From: an uncultured Clostridia bacterium
GTDB taxonomy: Bacteria > Bacillota > Clostridia > Christensenellales > Borkfalkiaceae
Direction of reading: 5' to 3'
Assembly (NCBI GenBank): GCA_947624445.1
Contig: CANQKF010000002.1
Coordinates: forward strand, 62,001 to 126,000
Length of the DNA stretch: 64,000 bases
This document shows, piece by piece, positions 54,320-63,111 of this stretch (the stretch's first letter is position 1; each line of letters opens with the position of its first letter). The notes under the pieces are model-generated. The model had not been told where the DNA came from and made no database searches. It saw nothing but the letters and a program-made list of their open reading frames with translations. Made by a program: the position numbers and the translations under genes.

Positions 54320-54838
54320 CTACTTTTTTTTGTTCTTTTTGACTTCGGCTTCCTCCTCCGCCGTGGAGAACGTGAAGGCGATGTGCGGCCCCCGCGCTTG
54401 CAGGGCGCGGATGAAGGCGTCGTATTCCTGCGGGCGGATGATGATATTGAGGTAGTCCGTCTTGAGATCGTCGAAATACACGGCGAGCTTGTTTGCGCCG
54501 CGGAAGAGGTGCACGGAGAGGATCTTCTCCAATCCGAACTTCTGCACGATCAGCCCGAAGCGCAGCACGAGCTTGTCGCCGATCGTATACCTGCTGCAGA
54601 TGAGCATGGCGACGATGAGCACGGCGAGCGCGAGCGTGACGCCGTAGAGGAGCACATACTGCATCCATCCGTAGACGGACGTAGGGTCGGCGCCGAGGAA
54701 GAGGACGAACCGCCACGTCGTGAGGCCCAGCGAGACGGCGCACAGCGTGAGCCCGAGCGCGCAGAGCGCGACAAGGAGCGGCGAGAAGCGGAATCGGAAC
54801 CGCACGGGCTCCGTCTCCGGTTTTACGTTGGTATCCAT
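54320..54838 (-). CDS. Small membrane protein with a possible PH-like domain
   Basis: This 172-residue protein has two membrane segments (about 22-45 and 62-82). The following RYTIGDKLVLRFGLIVQKFGLEKILSVHLF region resembles bacterial PH (YdbT-like) domains. It ends in a Glu/Lys-rich tail (AEEEAEVKKNKKK). No function is recognised. Confidence 0.65.
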   Translation of the reverse strand: MDTNVKPETEPVRFRFRFSPLLVALCALGLTLCAVSLGLTTWRFVLFLGADPTSVYGWMQYVLLYGVTLALAVLIVAMLICSRYTIGDKLVLRFGLIVQKFGLEKILSVHLFRGANKLAVYFDDLKTDYLNIIIRPQEYDAFIRALQARGPHIAFTFSTAEEEAEVKKNKKK

Positions 54839-54928
54839 GCTGTAAGTATAGCCGATTTTTCCGCAAAATGCAATCTTTTTTCGCATGAAAAAATTTTGTC
54901 CGCGCCCCTTCTTTTTGCGGGGGAGGGC

Positions 54929-54957
54929 TTGAATTTTTTCACGAAAGATGATATGAT
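54929..54957 (+). promoter_or_regulatory. Promoter of the aconitase-like/macrodomain operon
   Basis: TTGAAT (54929-54934) and TATGAT (54952-54957) with a 17-bp spacer, 31 bp before ATG 54989. Confidence 0.7.
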
Positions 54958-54988
54958 GGTTACGGAAAAAATCCGCAGGGAGGATCCC

Positions 54989-56800
54989 ATGGTCAAAGTC
55001 ATCCGTCAGGGCGTCTATTATATGGAGGGGTGGCTCGTCAAGGAGGCGCAGGCGTTCATGACGTCGGAGAAAAAGGCGCGCGCGGTGCAAAACACGATGA
55101 CGCACGCCCTGCTCGCGGCGCCTCGGGGCGCGTCGATCGCCGTCGCGGGGGACGTCGTTTCCCTTTTGCGCGCGCTCGACGACCTCGGCTGCACCGCACT
55201 CCCCGCGCCCGCGGTCTTTTTTGCGGATCCCTATACCGGCGCGGCGTTCCAGCGGTCTGCCGCCGAACGCTACGGCGCGCGGCTCGTCTGCGCCGATCTC
55301 GCCTCCCCGCAACAGTACCTGCGCGAGGAGGTCGTAAAGAGCGGCGAACGCGTCATGACCGACCGCAAACTCCCCTGCGGCGCCCTCGGCGCGCTTTCGC
55401 TGCCGTGCGGCGAGGGGGGGATCCTGCGCTATGCGGTCTCGGGCTCCGCCGTTGCGGCGCCCGTCGTCGCGGTCCTTCTCCGCGGCGTCCCCAAGGAGGG
55501 GGTGGGCCCCACCGATCTCGCGCTCGCCATGCGCAGGGCGCTCCGATCCTTCGGCGGCTTCGGCGCGGGCAAGATCCTCGAATTTTTCGGCGCGGGGCTG
55601 GGGAAGCTCTCGATGGACTTCCGCAACGCCCTCTCGGACGCCCTTGCGGAGGACTGCCTCGCGACCCTCTGGGCGACCGACGCCCGCACCGAGGAGTATT
55701 TCGCGCAGCACGGGCGGGAGGGCTATGCGGCGCTTTCGCCCACGGCGCCCGCCTACTACGAGGGCGGGATCGTCGTCGATCTCTCTCGGATCGAGCCGAT
55801 GATCGGCTTTGCGGACGACATTTTGCCCGTGCGCGAGCTGCTTGAGGATCCCGAAGCGGCGCTTCGGCGCGCGGAAGAGGCTCTCGGCGCGCTCGGCTTT
55901 GCCGATCTTGCGCAGTTTGCGGAGCACGGCAAGGTGCGCCTTGCCTACGGCGAAGTGGGCGGCTATGCGGGAACCTTCGAGACGGTCGCGGAATGCGCCG
56001 AGCGCTTGAAGGACCGCCGCATCGCACCCGCGGGCGGCATGATCTCCTGCGTCTCCGCCCCCGTCGCCCGCGCCGCCATGGAGAGCGGGTATGCCGCACA
56101 GATCGTCGATGCGGGCATGTGCTTCGAACGGCTGTGCGATTGGTCGGTGCGCGGGCTCTTTGCCGCGGACGGAGACCTTGAAGCCCCCGTCGTGCTCGAC
56201 GCGCGCACGATCGCCGCGTCGCTCACGGAGGGGGAACTGATCCCCGCAACGCAAACGGCGGCCTCTTTCCGCCGCAAAAAGGAGCATTACTGCGGCGCCT
56301 GCTACGAGAGCTGCGTGCTGAAAGGAAGCGGGAACAAGGAGCTTCCGCTCGACGCTTCGGACGGCGTTCTTCCCATTCCCGCCCTCGCCCCCGTGCCCGA
56401 TTCGGTCGTCCTCACCGTCGCGGAGGAGGATCTTCCCGAGGGCGGCGCCTTTGCCGTGCGCTACACGGCGGAGGAATACGAATGGGGGGACGCCATCGCA
56501 TGGCGGGAACGCGGCGCCGTCGCGGCGATCGCGGTCTCCTATTCCGAGGAGGAGAGGATCCACCTCATCGATTGGGGCATTCTGCCGCTCACGGCGAAGC
56601 GCTTGCCCGAAGCGGGCACGGTGCTGCGCCTCGAAAATATCCACGCCGCGCTTTCGGGCGGGGAACTCCGCGCAACGCGCGTCTCGGCCCGCGCCGAAAA
56701 GGCGGTCCCGCTCACGCTCGCGGTGCGGGAAGGGGAGCGCGAAGTCCTGCTTGCGGGCTCCCGCAACGCCCTCTGCAAGGCGGGGAGGAACGCGCAATGA
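54989..56800 (+). CDS. Aconitase-superfamily hydratase-like protein without obvious 4Fe-4S signature
   Basis: This 603-residue protein follows the aconitase/3-isopropylmalate-dehydratase plan: RALRSFGGFGAGKILEFFGAG near residue 185, LSMDFRNALSDALAEDCLATLW, YEGGIVVDLSRIEPMIG near 250, and a swivel-like C-terminus (ERIHLIDWGILPLTAKRLPEAG near 525). The cluster motif CGPC-x-G is absent; GACYESC is the nearest. The catalytic loop equivalent of S-R-E-H is replaced by WGDAIAW. It is annotated in related genomes as a hydratase, as far as I recall. GGGAGG precedes ATG 54989. Its stop overlaps the macrodomain start. Confidence 0.7.
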   Translation: MVKVIRQGVYYMEGWLVKEAQAFMTSEKKARAVQNTMTHALLAAPRGASIAVAGDVVSLLRALDDLGCTALPAPAVFFADPYTGAAFQRSAAERYGARLVCADLASPQQYLREEVVKSGERVMTDRKLPCGALGALSLPCGEGGILRYAVSGSAVAAPVVAVLLRGVPKEGVGPTDLALAMRRALRSFGGFGAGKILEFFGAGLGKLSMDFRNALSDALAEDCLATLWATDARTEEYFAQHGREGYAALSPTAPAYYEGGIVVDLSRIEPMIGFADDILPVRELLEDPEAALRRAEEALGALGFADLAQFAEHGKVRLAYGEVGGYAGTFETVAECAERLKDRRIAPAGGMISCVSAPVARAAMESGYAAQIVDAGMCFERLCDWSVRGLFAADGDLEAPVVLDARTIAASLTEGELIPATQTAASFRRKKEHYCGACYESCVLKGSGNKELPLDASDGVLPIPALAPVPDSVVLTVAEEDLPEGGAFAVRYTAEEYEWGDAIAWRERGAVAAIAVSYSEEERIHLIDWGILPLTAKRLPEAGTVLRLENIHAALSGGELRATRVSARAEKAVPLTLAVREGEREVLLAGSRNALCKAGRNAQ

Positions 56801-57639
56801 TCCGGCCCGAACAAGACGTTCTCGATCTCACGCCCTATCCGCGCCCCGAACCGCTCTCCGAAGCCGAGTCTGCGGCGGCGTGCGAGGAGCTTTTGCGCTT
56901 TCTTCTGCGCGAACGCGGCCTGATTGCGGCGTTCAGCGCGACCTACGAAAAGAAGCGGGCGCTCGTCCGCAGATACATGAACGAGCGCGCGCCGCTGCCC
57001 GTGCCGCCCGAGATCCTCGCCCTGCAGGACCGCCTCTTCTGGACGGAGAGCCTCGCGCGGGGCGTCGTGGACGCGGATACGATTCCGGCGGGCAAATACG
57101 ACATCGCGCTCTTCGAGGGGGACATCACCCGTCTGCGCGCCGACGCCGTCGTGAACGCGGCGAACAAATCGCTGCTCGGCTGTTTCCTCGCGGGGCACAA
57201 CTGTATCGACAACGCGATCCATTCCGCGGCGGGCATGCAGCTGCGCAACGACTGCCAGCGCATTATCTCGGCGCTCGGGCACGAGGAGGAGTGCGGCAAC
57301 GCCCGCATCACGCGGGGCTACAATCTCCCCGCGACCTACGTGCTCCACACCGTGGGGCCGATGGTGGGGCGGGAGGTGACCGAGATCGAGCGCGCGGATC
57401 TGCGCTCCTGCTACGTCTCCTGTCTCGACCTCGCCGCCGAGCGCGGGCTAAAGTCCGTCGCCTTCTGCTGCGTTGGGACGGGGGTGTTTAACTTCCCCCG
57501 CGCGGAGGCCGCCGAGATCGCCGCGGGCGCCGTCATCAACTGGAAGCTCCGCCATTCCGAAAACCGCCTCAAAGTCGTGTTCGATACCTTTCTCCCGCAG
57601 GATACGGAGATTTACCGTTCCATCCTCGGCATGATGTAA
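56797..57639 (+). CDS. Zinc-type macrodomain protein, probable ADP-ribosylhydrolase
   Basis: This 280-residue protein has a macrodomain from about residue 105: ALFEGDITRLRADAVVNAANKSLLGCFLAGHNCIDNAIHSAAGMQLR (105-150). The Cys-His-Cys set in LLGCF and GHNC is that of zinc-containing macrodomains, which remove ADP-ribose from proteins. The N-terminal about 100 residues are the helical cap common to this subfamily. In other bacteria such genes sit with SirTM and lipoyl-carrier genes, but none is here. It overlaps the aconitase-like gene by 4 bp (ATGA). Confidence 0.88.
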   Translation: MIRPEQDVLDLTPYPRPEPLSEAESAAACEELLRFLLRERGLIAAFSATYEKKRALVRRYMNERAPLPVPPEILALQDRLFWTESLARGVVDADTIPAGKYDIALFEGDITRLRADAVVNAANKSLLGCFLAGHNCIDNAIHSAAGMQLRNDCQRIISALGHEEECGNARITRGYNLPATYVLHTVGPMVGREVTEIERADLRSCYVSCLDLAAERGLKSVAFCCVGTGVFNFPRAEAAEIAAGAVINWKLRHSENRLKVVFDTFLPQDTEIYRSILGMM

Positions 57640-57708
57640 TTTGGTCGTTATCCCCCCAAACGCGGGGGGACGCTATCGATAAAATCAAAATTCATTGGAG
57701 GCATAACT

Positions 57709-58302
57709 ATGAATTTGCAACTGCTCATCCCCACATGGAGCATCGCGCTGATCGTCGTTGCGGCGGTCGTCGTCCTGCTCGCCATCGCCGTGTTCTGCTG
57801 GTACATCAACTGCTACAACGCGCTCAAATCGCTCGTAAACAAGTGCGACGAAGCGTGGTCGACGATCGATATCCAGCTCAAAAAGCGCTACGATCTCATC
57901 CCCAACCTCGTCGAGACAGTGAAGGGCTACGCCGCCCACGAGAGCGCCACGCTCGAGAAAGTCATCGCGGCGCGCAACTCGGCGATCGCGGCGCAGGGCG
58001 ATGAAAAGATCGCGGCGGAGAACGCCCTCTCGGGGACCCTGAAATCCATCTTCGCCCTCAAAGAGGCCTATCCCGACCTCAAGGCGAACACCTCTTTCAA
58101 CGAGCTCCAGCGCCAGCTCGAGGGCGTCGAGCAAGAGCTCGCGACCGCGCGCAGATACTATAACGGCGTGATCAAGAGCTACAACACGAAGATCGACGTG
58201 TTCCCGTCCAACCTCGTCGCAAAGCGCATGAAACTCGAAAAGCGCAAATATTTCGAACTCGACGACGCCGCCGAGCGCCAAAACGTAAAAGTCAGCTTCT
58301 GA
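57709..58302 (+). CDS. LemA-family protein
   Basis: This 197-residue protein has one N-terminal membrane helix (WSIALIVVAAVVVLLAIAVF) followed by a coiled-coil domain with the conserved KCDEAWSTIDIQLKKRYDLIPNLVETVKGYA, and YYNGVIKSYNTKIDVFPSN. LemA proteins pair with DUF2207 membrane proteins, as here (2 bp apart). The role is unknown. CATTGGAGGC precedes the ATG. Confidence 0.95.
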   Translation: MNLQLLIPTWSIALIVVAAVVVLLAIAVFCWYINCYNALKSLVNKCDEAWSTIDIQLKKRYDLIPNLVETVKGYAAHESATLEKVIAARNSAIAAQGDEKIAAENALSGTLKSIFALKEAYPDLKANTSFNELQRQLEGVEQELATARRYYNGVIKSYNTKIDVFPSNLVAKRMKLEKRKYFELDDAAERQNVKVSF

Positions 58303-58304
58303 AC

Positions 58305-60185
58305 ATGAAAAGAAAGGGAAAACAGATCGCCGCGGGGCTGCTGTTCCTCGCGGCGGGATTTTTGTGCATACTGCTCGGCGCGGGTGCGCCCCGCGTCGGC
58401 GCGTCCGCCTATTCCTACACGGACGCGGACTTCCGGATCACGTCTTTCGACGTGGAGATGAGCGTCGCGAGCGACAGAAGGATCGCCGTCGCCGAGACCC
58501 TCGAGGTCCAATTCCTCGATCAGTGCCACGGCATCATCCTCGATCTTCCCCTCGACCGCGGGGTGCGCTACAAGAACGTGAAGTCCCTCCGCGACGGGCA
58601 GTCCTTCTCCACGCACAGCGAAAACGACCGGTCGGATCTGCTCTCGGTCTATCTCGGGAGCCGCTTCGAGCCCATGGCGGCGGGGGAGACGCACGTCTAC
58701 ACGATCACCTACGTCATGACGGTCCCCGCGCTGGAAGAGGCGGGGTATCTGCCGCTCGACGTGCTCGGCATGGATTGGCAGGCGCCCATCGACCGCTTCA
58801 CGGCGCGCGTGACCTTCCCCGAGGGGCTGGAGCGCTACGAGGTCCACAGGGGCGGCGGGTCCTTTTTTGCCGATGATTACAGCGAATCGCGCGAAGGGAA
58901 CACGATCTCGCTTGGCGTCGCTTCGGTGGGCTACGGCTACGGCATCACGCTCGACCTCATCTTTGCGGAGGACGCGCTCACCCCGCCGCCCTTCGATCTC
59001 ACGCCGCTCTGGGTGGTGCTCGCGGGCATGGGGCTCTTCGCGCTCCTCATGATCGTCAAGACGTTCTACTGCCGCAACGCCATGATCACGCGCATGGTCA
59101 ACTTCACCGCGCCCGACGAGATGGATCCCCTCAAGATGGGGAACATCATCGACAACAAGGTGGACGCCGAGGACCTCGGTGCGCTCATCTTCTGGTTCGC
59201 CTCAAACGGCTATCTCAAGATCGACGCGCGCGGGGAGAACAAGGAGAACCCCAGGCTCATCGCGACGAACAAGCCGCTTCCCGCGGGGCTGCCCGCCTAC
59301 CTCGTGCGCTACTACCGCGGGCTGTTCCCCGAGGGGGTGACCAAGGTCCGCATGAACGAACTCTCCGATCGCTTCTATCTCACGGCGAATTCGGTCAAGC
59401 AGCAGGTACGGGCGGCGAGCGGGGACCTCTACACCAAGCGGAGCATCGCGCTCATCGTCATCGCCTGTCTCTTCGCCGTGCTGCTCTCGGGCGGGTTTTT
59501 GACGCTCTTTTCGATGTTCTACGTCGGGCAGTACTATTTCCACTGGTCGCCGATCGCGTTCACGGCGATTTCTGCGGCGATCGCTGCGGCGGCGACGTCC
59601 GTTGCCGTCATGCGCCACTACAAATGGCGCCCCGCAAAGCGGATCCTGCTCGTTTTGGGCGGATTCCTGCTCGGGCTCGTGCCCATGCTCTTCCTTGGGA
59701 TCTTCGCGGGCGAATGCGCCGCCTTCGGCAAACTTCCCGTCTATCTCGCGATCGCCGTCGCCGATCTGCTCGGGGCGTTCTCGGGCACCATGCTCACGCG
59801 CACCGACGCATACAGCGCGACGCTCGGCAAGATCCTCGGCTTCAAGGATTTCCTCACCTACACCGAGAAGGACCGCATCGAGGCCCTGCTCGAGGAGGAG
59901 CCCGAGCTCTTCTACCGCCTGCTGCCCTACGCGCAGGTGCTGGGCGTCACCGAGAAGTGGACGGAGAAGTTCGAGGGGCTCGAGCTCGCGCCGCCCGCCT
60001 ACTACAACGGCGGCAAGGTGCTGTTTACCGCCGTCGTCTGGAATTCCATGTTCCGCAACCTCAACGTGCGCATCGGCACGGTGCTGACCACCCGTCCGAG
60101 CAACCGCGGGGGCGGGTTCAGCGGCAGTTCGGGCGGCGGACACGTCGGCGGCGGCTTCGGCGGCGGCGGAGGACGAAGTTTTTGA
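58305..60185 (+). CDS. DUF2207 membrane protein
   Basis: This 626-residue protein has a signal sequence (about 1-32), an N-terminal extracytoplasmic domain (ITSFDVEMSVASDRRIAVAETLEVQF), a membrane helix near 230-250, a pair of helices near 385-430 and a cluster near 445-500, and a glycine-rich tail (GGGHVGGGFGGGGG). It partners the LemA gene directly upstream. No catalytic motif is recognised. Confidence 0.9.
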   Translation: MKRKGKQIAAGLLFLAAGFLCILLGAGAPRVGASAYSYTDADFRITSFDVEMSVASDRRIAVAETLEVQFLDQCHGIILDLPLDRGVRYKNVKSLRDGQSFSTHSENDRSDLLSVYLGSRFEPMAAGETHVYTITYVMTVPALEEAGYLPLDVLGMDWQAPIDRFTARVTFPEGLERYEVHRGGGSFFADDYSESREGNTISLGVASVGYGYGITLDLIFAEDALTPPPFDLTPLWVVLAGMGLFALLMIVKTFYCRNAMITRMVNFTAPDEMDPLKMGNIIDNKVDAEDLGALIFWFASNGYLKIDARGENKENPRLIATNKPLPAGLPAYLVRYYRGLFPEGVTKVRMNELSDRFYLTANSVKQQVRAASGDLYTKRSIALIVIACLFAVLLSGGFLTLFSMFYVGQYYFHWSPIAFTAISAAIAAAATSVAVMRHYKWRPAKRILLVLGGFLLGLVPMLFLGIFAGECAAFGKLPVYLAIAVADLLGAFSGTMLTRTDAYSATLGKILGFKDFLTYTEKDRIEALLEEEPELFYRLLPYAQVLGVTEKWTEKFEGLELAPPAYYNGGKVLFTAVVWNSMFRNLNVRIGTVLTTRPSNRGGGFSGSSGGGHVGGGFGGGGGRSF

Positions 60186-60195
60186 GAGGTACATC

Positions 60196-61659
60196 ATGAA
60201 GTACATCATCGCGCTCGATGCGGGCACCACGAGCATCCGCGCATTTCTCTATGACGTCGCGGCGGCGAAGTTCGTCTACCGCGCGCAGCAGGAGGTCGAG
60301 AGCGCCTATCCGCACCCCGGGTGGGTCGAGCAGAGCGCCGAGGAGATCTACTTCAAGGCGGCGTACGTCCTCTCGGATTGCGCGCGCGTCGCGGGGGGAT
60401 CGGTCGCCGGCGTCGGCGTCACCAACCAGCGGGAGACCGTCGTCGCATGGAACGCCGAGACGGGGGAGCCCGTCGCGCCCGCGATCGTCTGGCAGTGCCG
60501 CAGAACGAGCGCCGAGTGCGCCGCGATCCCCAAGGAGGACGCCCTCCGCATCAAGGAGACGACGGGGCTGTTGCCCGACGCCTATTTCTCGGCGAGCAAG
60601 ATCCGCTGGATCCTGCAAAACGTCCCCGAAGCGCGGGCGCTCGCGGCGGCGGGCAAGCTGCGCGCGGGCACCGTCGATAGCTATCTCATCTGGAAGTTCA
60701 CGGGCGGCGCCGCCTTTGTGACCGACGTCACGAACGCCTCCCGCACCATGCTTCTGAATTTGCGCACATGCGCATGGGACGAGGACCTTCTCGCCTACTT
60801 CGGGATCCCGCGGGAGATCCTTCCCGAGGTGCGCCCTTCGGACGCCGTGATGGGCGAAATGCGGCTGGGCGGCGGAAACGTGCCCGTCGCGGGCGTGATG
60901 GGCGACCAGCAGGCGGCGCTGTTCGGGCAGGCGTGCCGCAGCGCGGGCGACGGCAAGATCACCTACGGCACGGGGCTCTTCCTGCTCTTCCCGACGGGCG
61001 GGCAGCCCGTGTTTTCGGAGCACGGCCTGCTCACGACCGTCGCGGGCGAAGTGGGCGGCAAGCGCACCTACGCGCTCGAAGGCAGCGTCTTTCATGCGGG
61101 AAGCTCGGTGAAGTGGCTGCGCGACGAGATGGGGCTCATCTCCTCGGCGGAGGAGACCGACCGCCTCGCCCGCAGCGTGGAGGATACGGGCGGCGTTTGC
61201 TTTGTCCCCGCGTTCACGGGGCTGGGCGCGCCCTTCTGGGATCCCGAGGCCCGCGCGCTCATTTCGGGCATCACGCGGGGGACGCGGCGGGAGCACATCG
61301 TCCGCGCCGTCCTCGAGAGCATCGCCTACGGCGCGCGCGACCTCACCGACTGCATGAAGCAGGATAGCGGCATTCCGCTCGCCTCGGTGAAGTGCGACGG
61401 CGGCGCCTCCGCCAACGACTTTCTGATGCAATTCCAGGCGGACGTCTTGGGGATCCCCGTCGACCGCCCCGTGGAGCGGGAGAGCACGGCGCTCGGTGCG
61501 GCGTTCCTGTGCGCGATCGCCCTCGGGCTCTCCGATGAATCGGGCCTGTTTGCCGCCCGCCGCTCGGAGCGCGTCTTTGTGCCCTCGCTCGCGCGGGACC
61601 GCTTCGACGGGCTCTATGCGGAATACCGCCGCGCCGTGGCGCGCGCCCGCAGCAACTGA
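60196..61659 (+). CDS. glpK: Glycerol kinase
   Basis: GlpK phosphorylates glycerol to glycerol 3-phosphate, also the precursor for PgsA. Its 487 residues show the ASKHA phosphate-1 DAGTTSIRAF, GVTNQRETVVAW, YFSASKIRWIL, GVMGDQQAALFGQ and GLGAPFWDPEARA. GAGAGG precedes ATG 60196. It is close behind DUF2207 (10 bp), but functional linkage is not obvious. Confidence 0.95.
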   Translation: MKYIIALDAGTTSIRAFLYDVAAAKFVYRAQQEVESAYPHPGWVEQSAEEIYFKAAYVLSDCARVAGGSVAGVGVTNQRETVVAWNAETGEPVAPAIVWQCRRTSAECAAIPKEDALRIKETTGLLPDAYFSASKIRWILQNVPEARALAAAGKLRAGTVDSYLIWKFTGGAAFVTDVTNASRTMLLNLRTCAWDEDLLAYFGIPREILPEVRPSDAVMGEMRLGGGNVPVAGVMGDQQAALFGQACRSAGDGKITYGTGLFLLFPTGGQPVFSEHGLLTTVAGEVGGKRTYALEGSVFHAGSSVKWLRDEMGLISSAEETDRLARSVEDTGGVCFVPAFTGLGAPFWDPEARALISGITRGTRREHIVRAVLESIAYGARDLTDCMKQDSGIPLASVKCDGGASANDFLMQFQADVLGIPVDRPVERESTALGAAFLCAIALGLSDESGLFAARRSERVFVPSLARDRFDGLYAEYRRAVARARSN

Positions 61660-61677
61660 ATCCAAAAGGCAGTCTTG

Positions 61678-61707
61678 CGCCCCTTCCCGCCGCGGGAAGG
61701 GGCGTTT
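61678..61707 (+). terminator. Terminator after glpK
   Basis: CGCCCCTTCCCG pairs with CGGGAAGGGGCG around CCG, followed by TTT. Confidence 0.85.
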
Positions 61708-61773
61708 CGTCACCCGAAATTTGTTTTCCGCGTACGATGAAGCGGACGCCTCAACGGGGCGCGGGAGGGAATT

Positions 61774-63111
61774 TTGGGCAAATATTTCGGTACGGACGGC
61801 TTTCGCGGGCGGGCGAACGAATCGCTCACCGCGATCCACGCATTTCGGGTCGGCCGCTTTCTCGGGCGGCATTTTTCCCGCGGAAAACGGGACCGCGCGC
61901 GCATCCTCATCGGAAAGGATACCCGCCGCTCCTCGTATATGCTCGAATACTCGCTCGCCGCGGGCGCGACGGCTTCGGGCGCGGACGTCTCGCTCCTGCA
62001 TGTGACGACGACGCCCTCCGTCTCCTACATCACCCGCACGGAGGGCTTCGATTGCGGCGTGATGATCTCGGCGAGCCACAATCCCTACACGGATAACGGC
62101 ATCAAGCTGTTCAACGCCGAGGGGGAGAAGCTCGAGGACCGCACCGAGCAGCTCGTCGAGGCCTATCTCGAGGGCGGCTCCATCCCGCTCGCGACGGGCG
62201 AGGAGATCGGGCGGACGATCGACTACGTGGCGGGGCGCAACCGCTATCTCGCCTATCTTCTCGCCCTGCCGCGCACGTCCTTCCGCGGCGTGCGCGTGGG
62301 GTTGGACGCGGCGAACGGCAGCGCCTTCATGCTCGCAAAGACGGTATTCGACGCGCTCGGCGCGACGACCGTGACGATCGGCACCGCACCCGACGGGCGC
62401 AACATCAACGCGGGCTGCGGTTCCACCCATCCCGAGGCGCTTTCGGCGCTCGTCAAGGCGCAGGCGCTCGACCTCGGCTTTGCCTTCGACGGCGACGCCG
62501 ACCGCTGTATCCTCGTCGACGAGCGGGGGACCGTCCGCGACGGCGACGCCATGCTCTTTCTGCTCGCCAAGCAGATGAAGGCGTGCGGCGAGCTCGACGG
62601 CGACGCCATCGTCGCGACGCAGATGAGCAATCTCGGGCTCGAAAAGAGCCTCGCGCGGGAGCACGTGCGCGTCTTTCGCACCGACGTCGGCGACCGCTTC
62701 GTCTACGAGGAGATGCTCCGCCGCGGGTGCATGCTCGGCGGGGAAAATTCGGGGCACATCATCTTCCGCAAGTATGCCCGCACGGGCGACGGCATCCTCA
62801 CGGCGCTGCGCGTCATGGAGACGGCGCTCCGCCTGCAATGCCCCGCCTCCATGCTCGCCGAGGGCTATACGGCGCTCCCGCAGGTCGTGCGGAGCGTGCC
62901 CGCACACGACAGGACGCGCGTCCTCGCCCACGAAAAGGTGAAGGCGGCGAAGCGCGACGCGGAGGCGCTACTCGGCGGCGGCAGGGTGCTTTTGCGCGCC
63001 TCGGGGACGGAGGAGGTCATCCGCATCCTCGCCGAGGGGGAGGACCGCGCCGCATGCGAGGCGGCGGCGGATCTGATCGAGCGCGCGGCGATCGCGGCGG
63101 AGGAAAGCTGA
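61774..63111 (+). CDS. glmM: Phosphoglucosamine mutase
   Basis: GlmM turns glucosamine 6-phosphate into glucosamine 1-phosphate for UDP-GlcNAc. Its 445 residues show KYFGTDGFRG, the catalytic Ser in MISASHNPYTDNGIK near residue 102, FAFDGDADRCI near 241, and GGENSGHII. The start codon is TTG (61774), with GGGAGGG upstream; no closer ATG exists. The glmS ATG overlaps its stop (TGATG). Confidence 0.96.
   Translation: MGKYFGTDGFRGRANESLTAIHAFRVGRFLGRHFSRGKRDRARILIGKDTRRSSYMLEYSLAAGATASGADVSLLHVTTTPSVSYITRTEGFDCGVMISASHNPYTDNGIKLFNAEGEKLEDRTEQLVEAYLEGGSIPLATGEEIGRTIDYVAGRNRYLAYLLALPRTSFRGVRVGLDAANGSAFMLAKTVFDALGATTVTIGTAPDGRNINAGCGSTHPEALSALVKAQALDLGFAFDGDADRCILVDERGTVRDGDAMLFLLAKQMKACGELDGDAIVATQMSNLGLEKSLAREHVRVFRTDVGDRFVYEEMLRRGCMLGGENSGHIIFRKYARTGDGILTALRVMETALRLQCPASMLAEGYTALPQVVRSVPAHDRTRVLAHEKVKAAKRDAEALLGGGRVLLRASGTEEVIRILAEGEDRAACEAAADLIERAAIAAEES

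Noticed and set aside
60118-62931. A 937-codon minus-strand frame opposite glpK and glmM
   Set aside because: It is a shadow of two certain genes and shows no family motifs.
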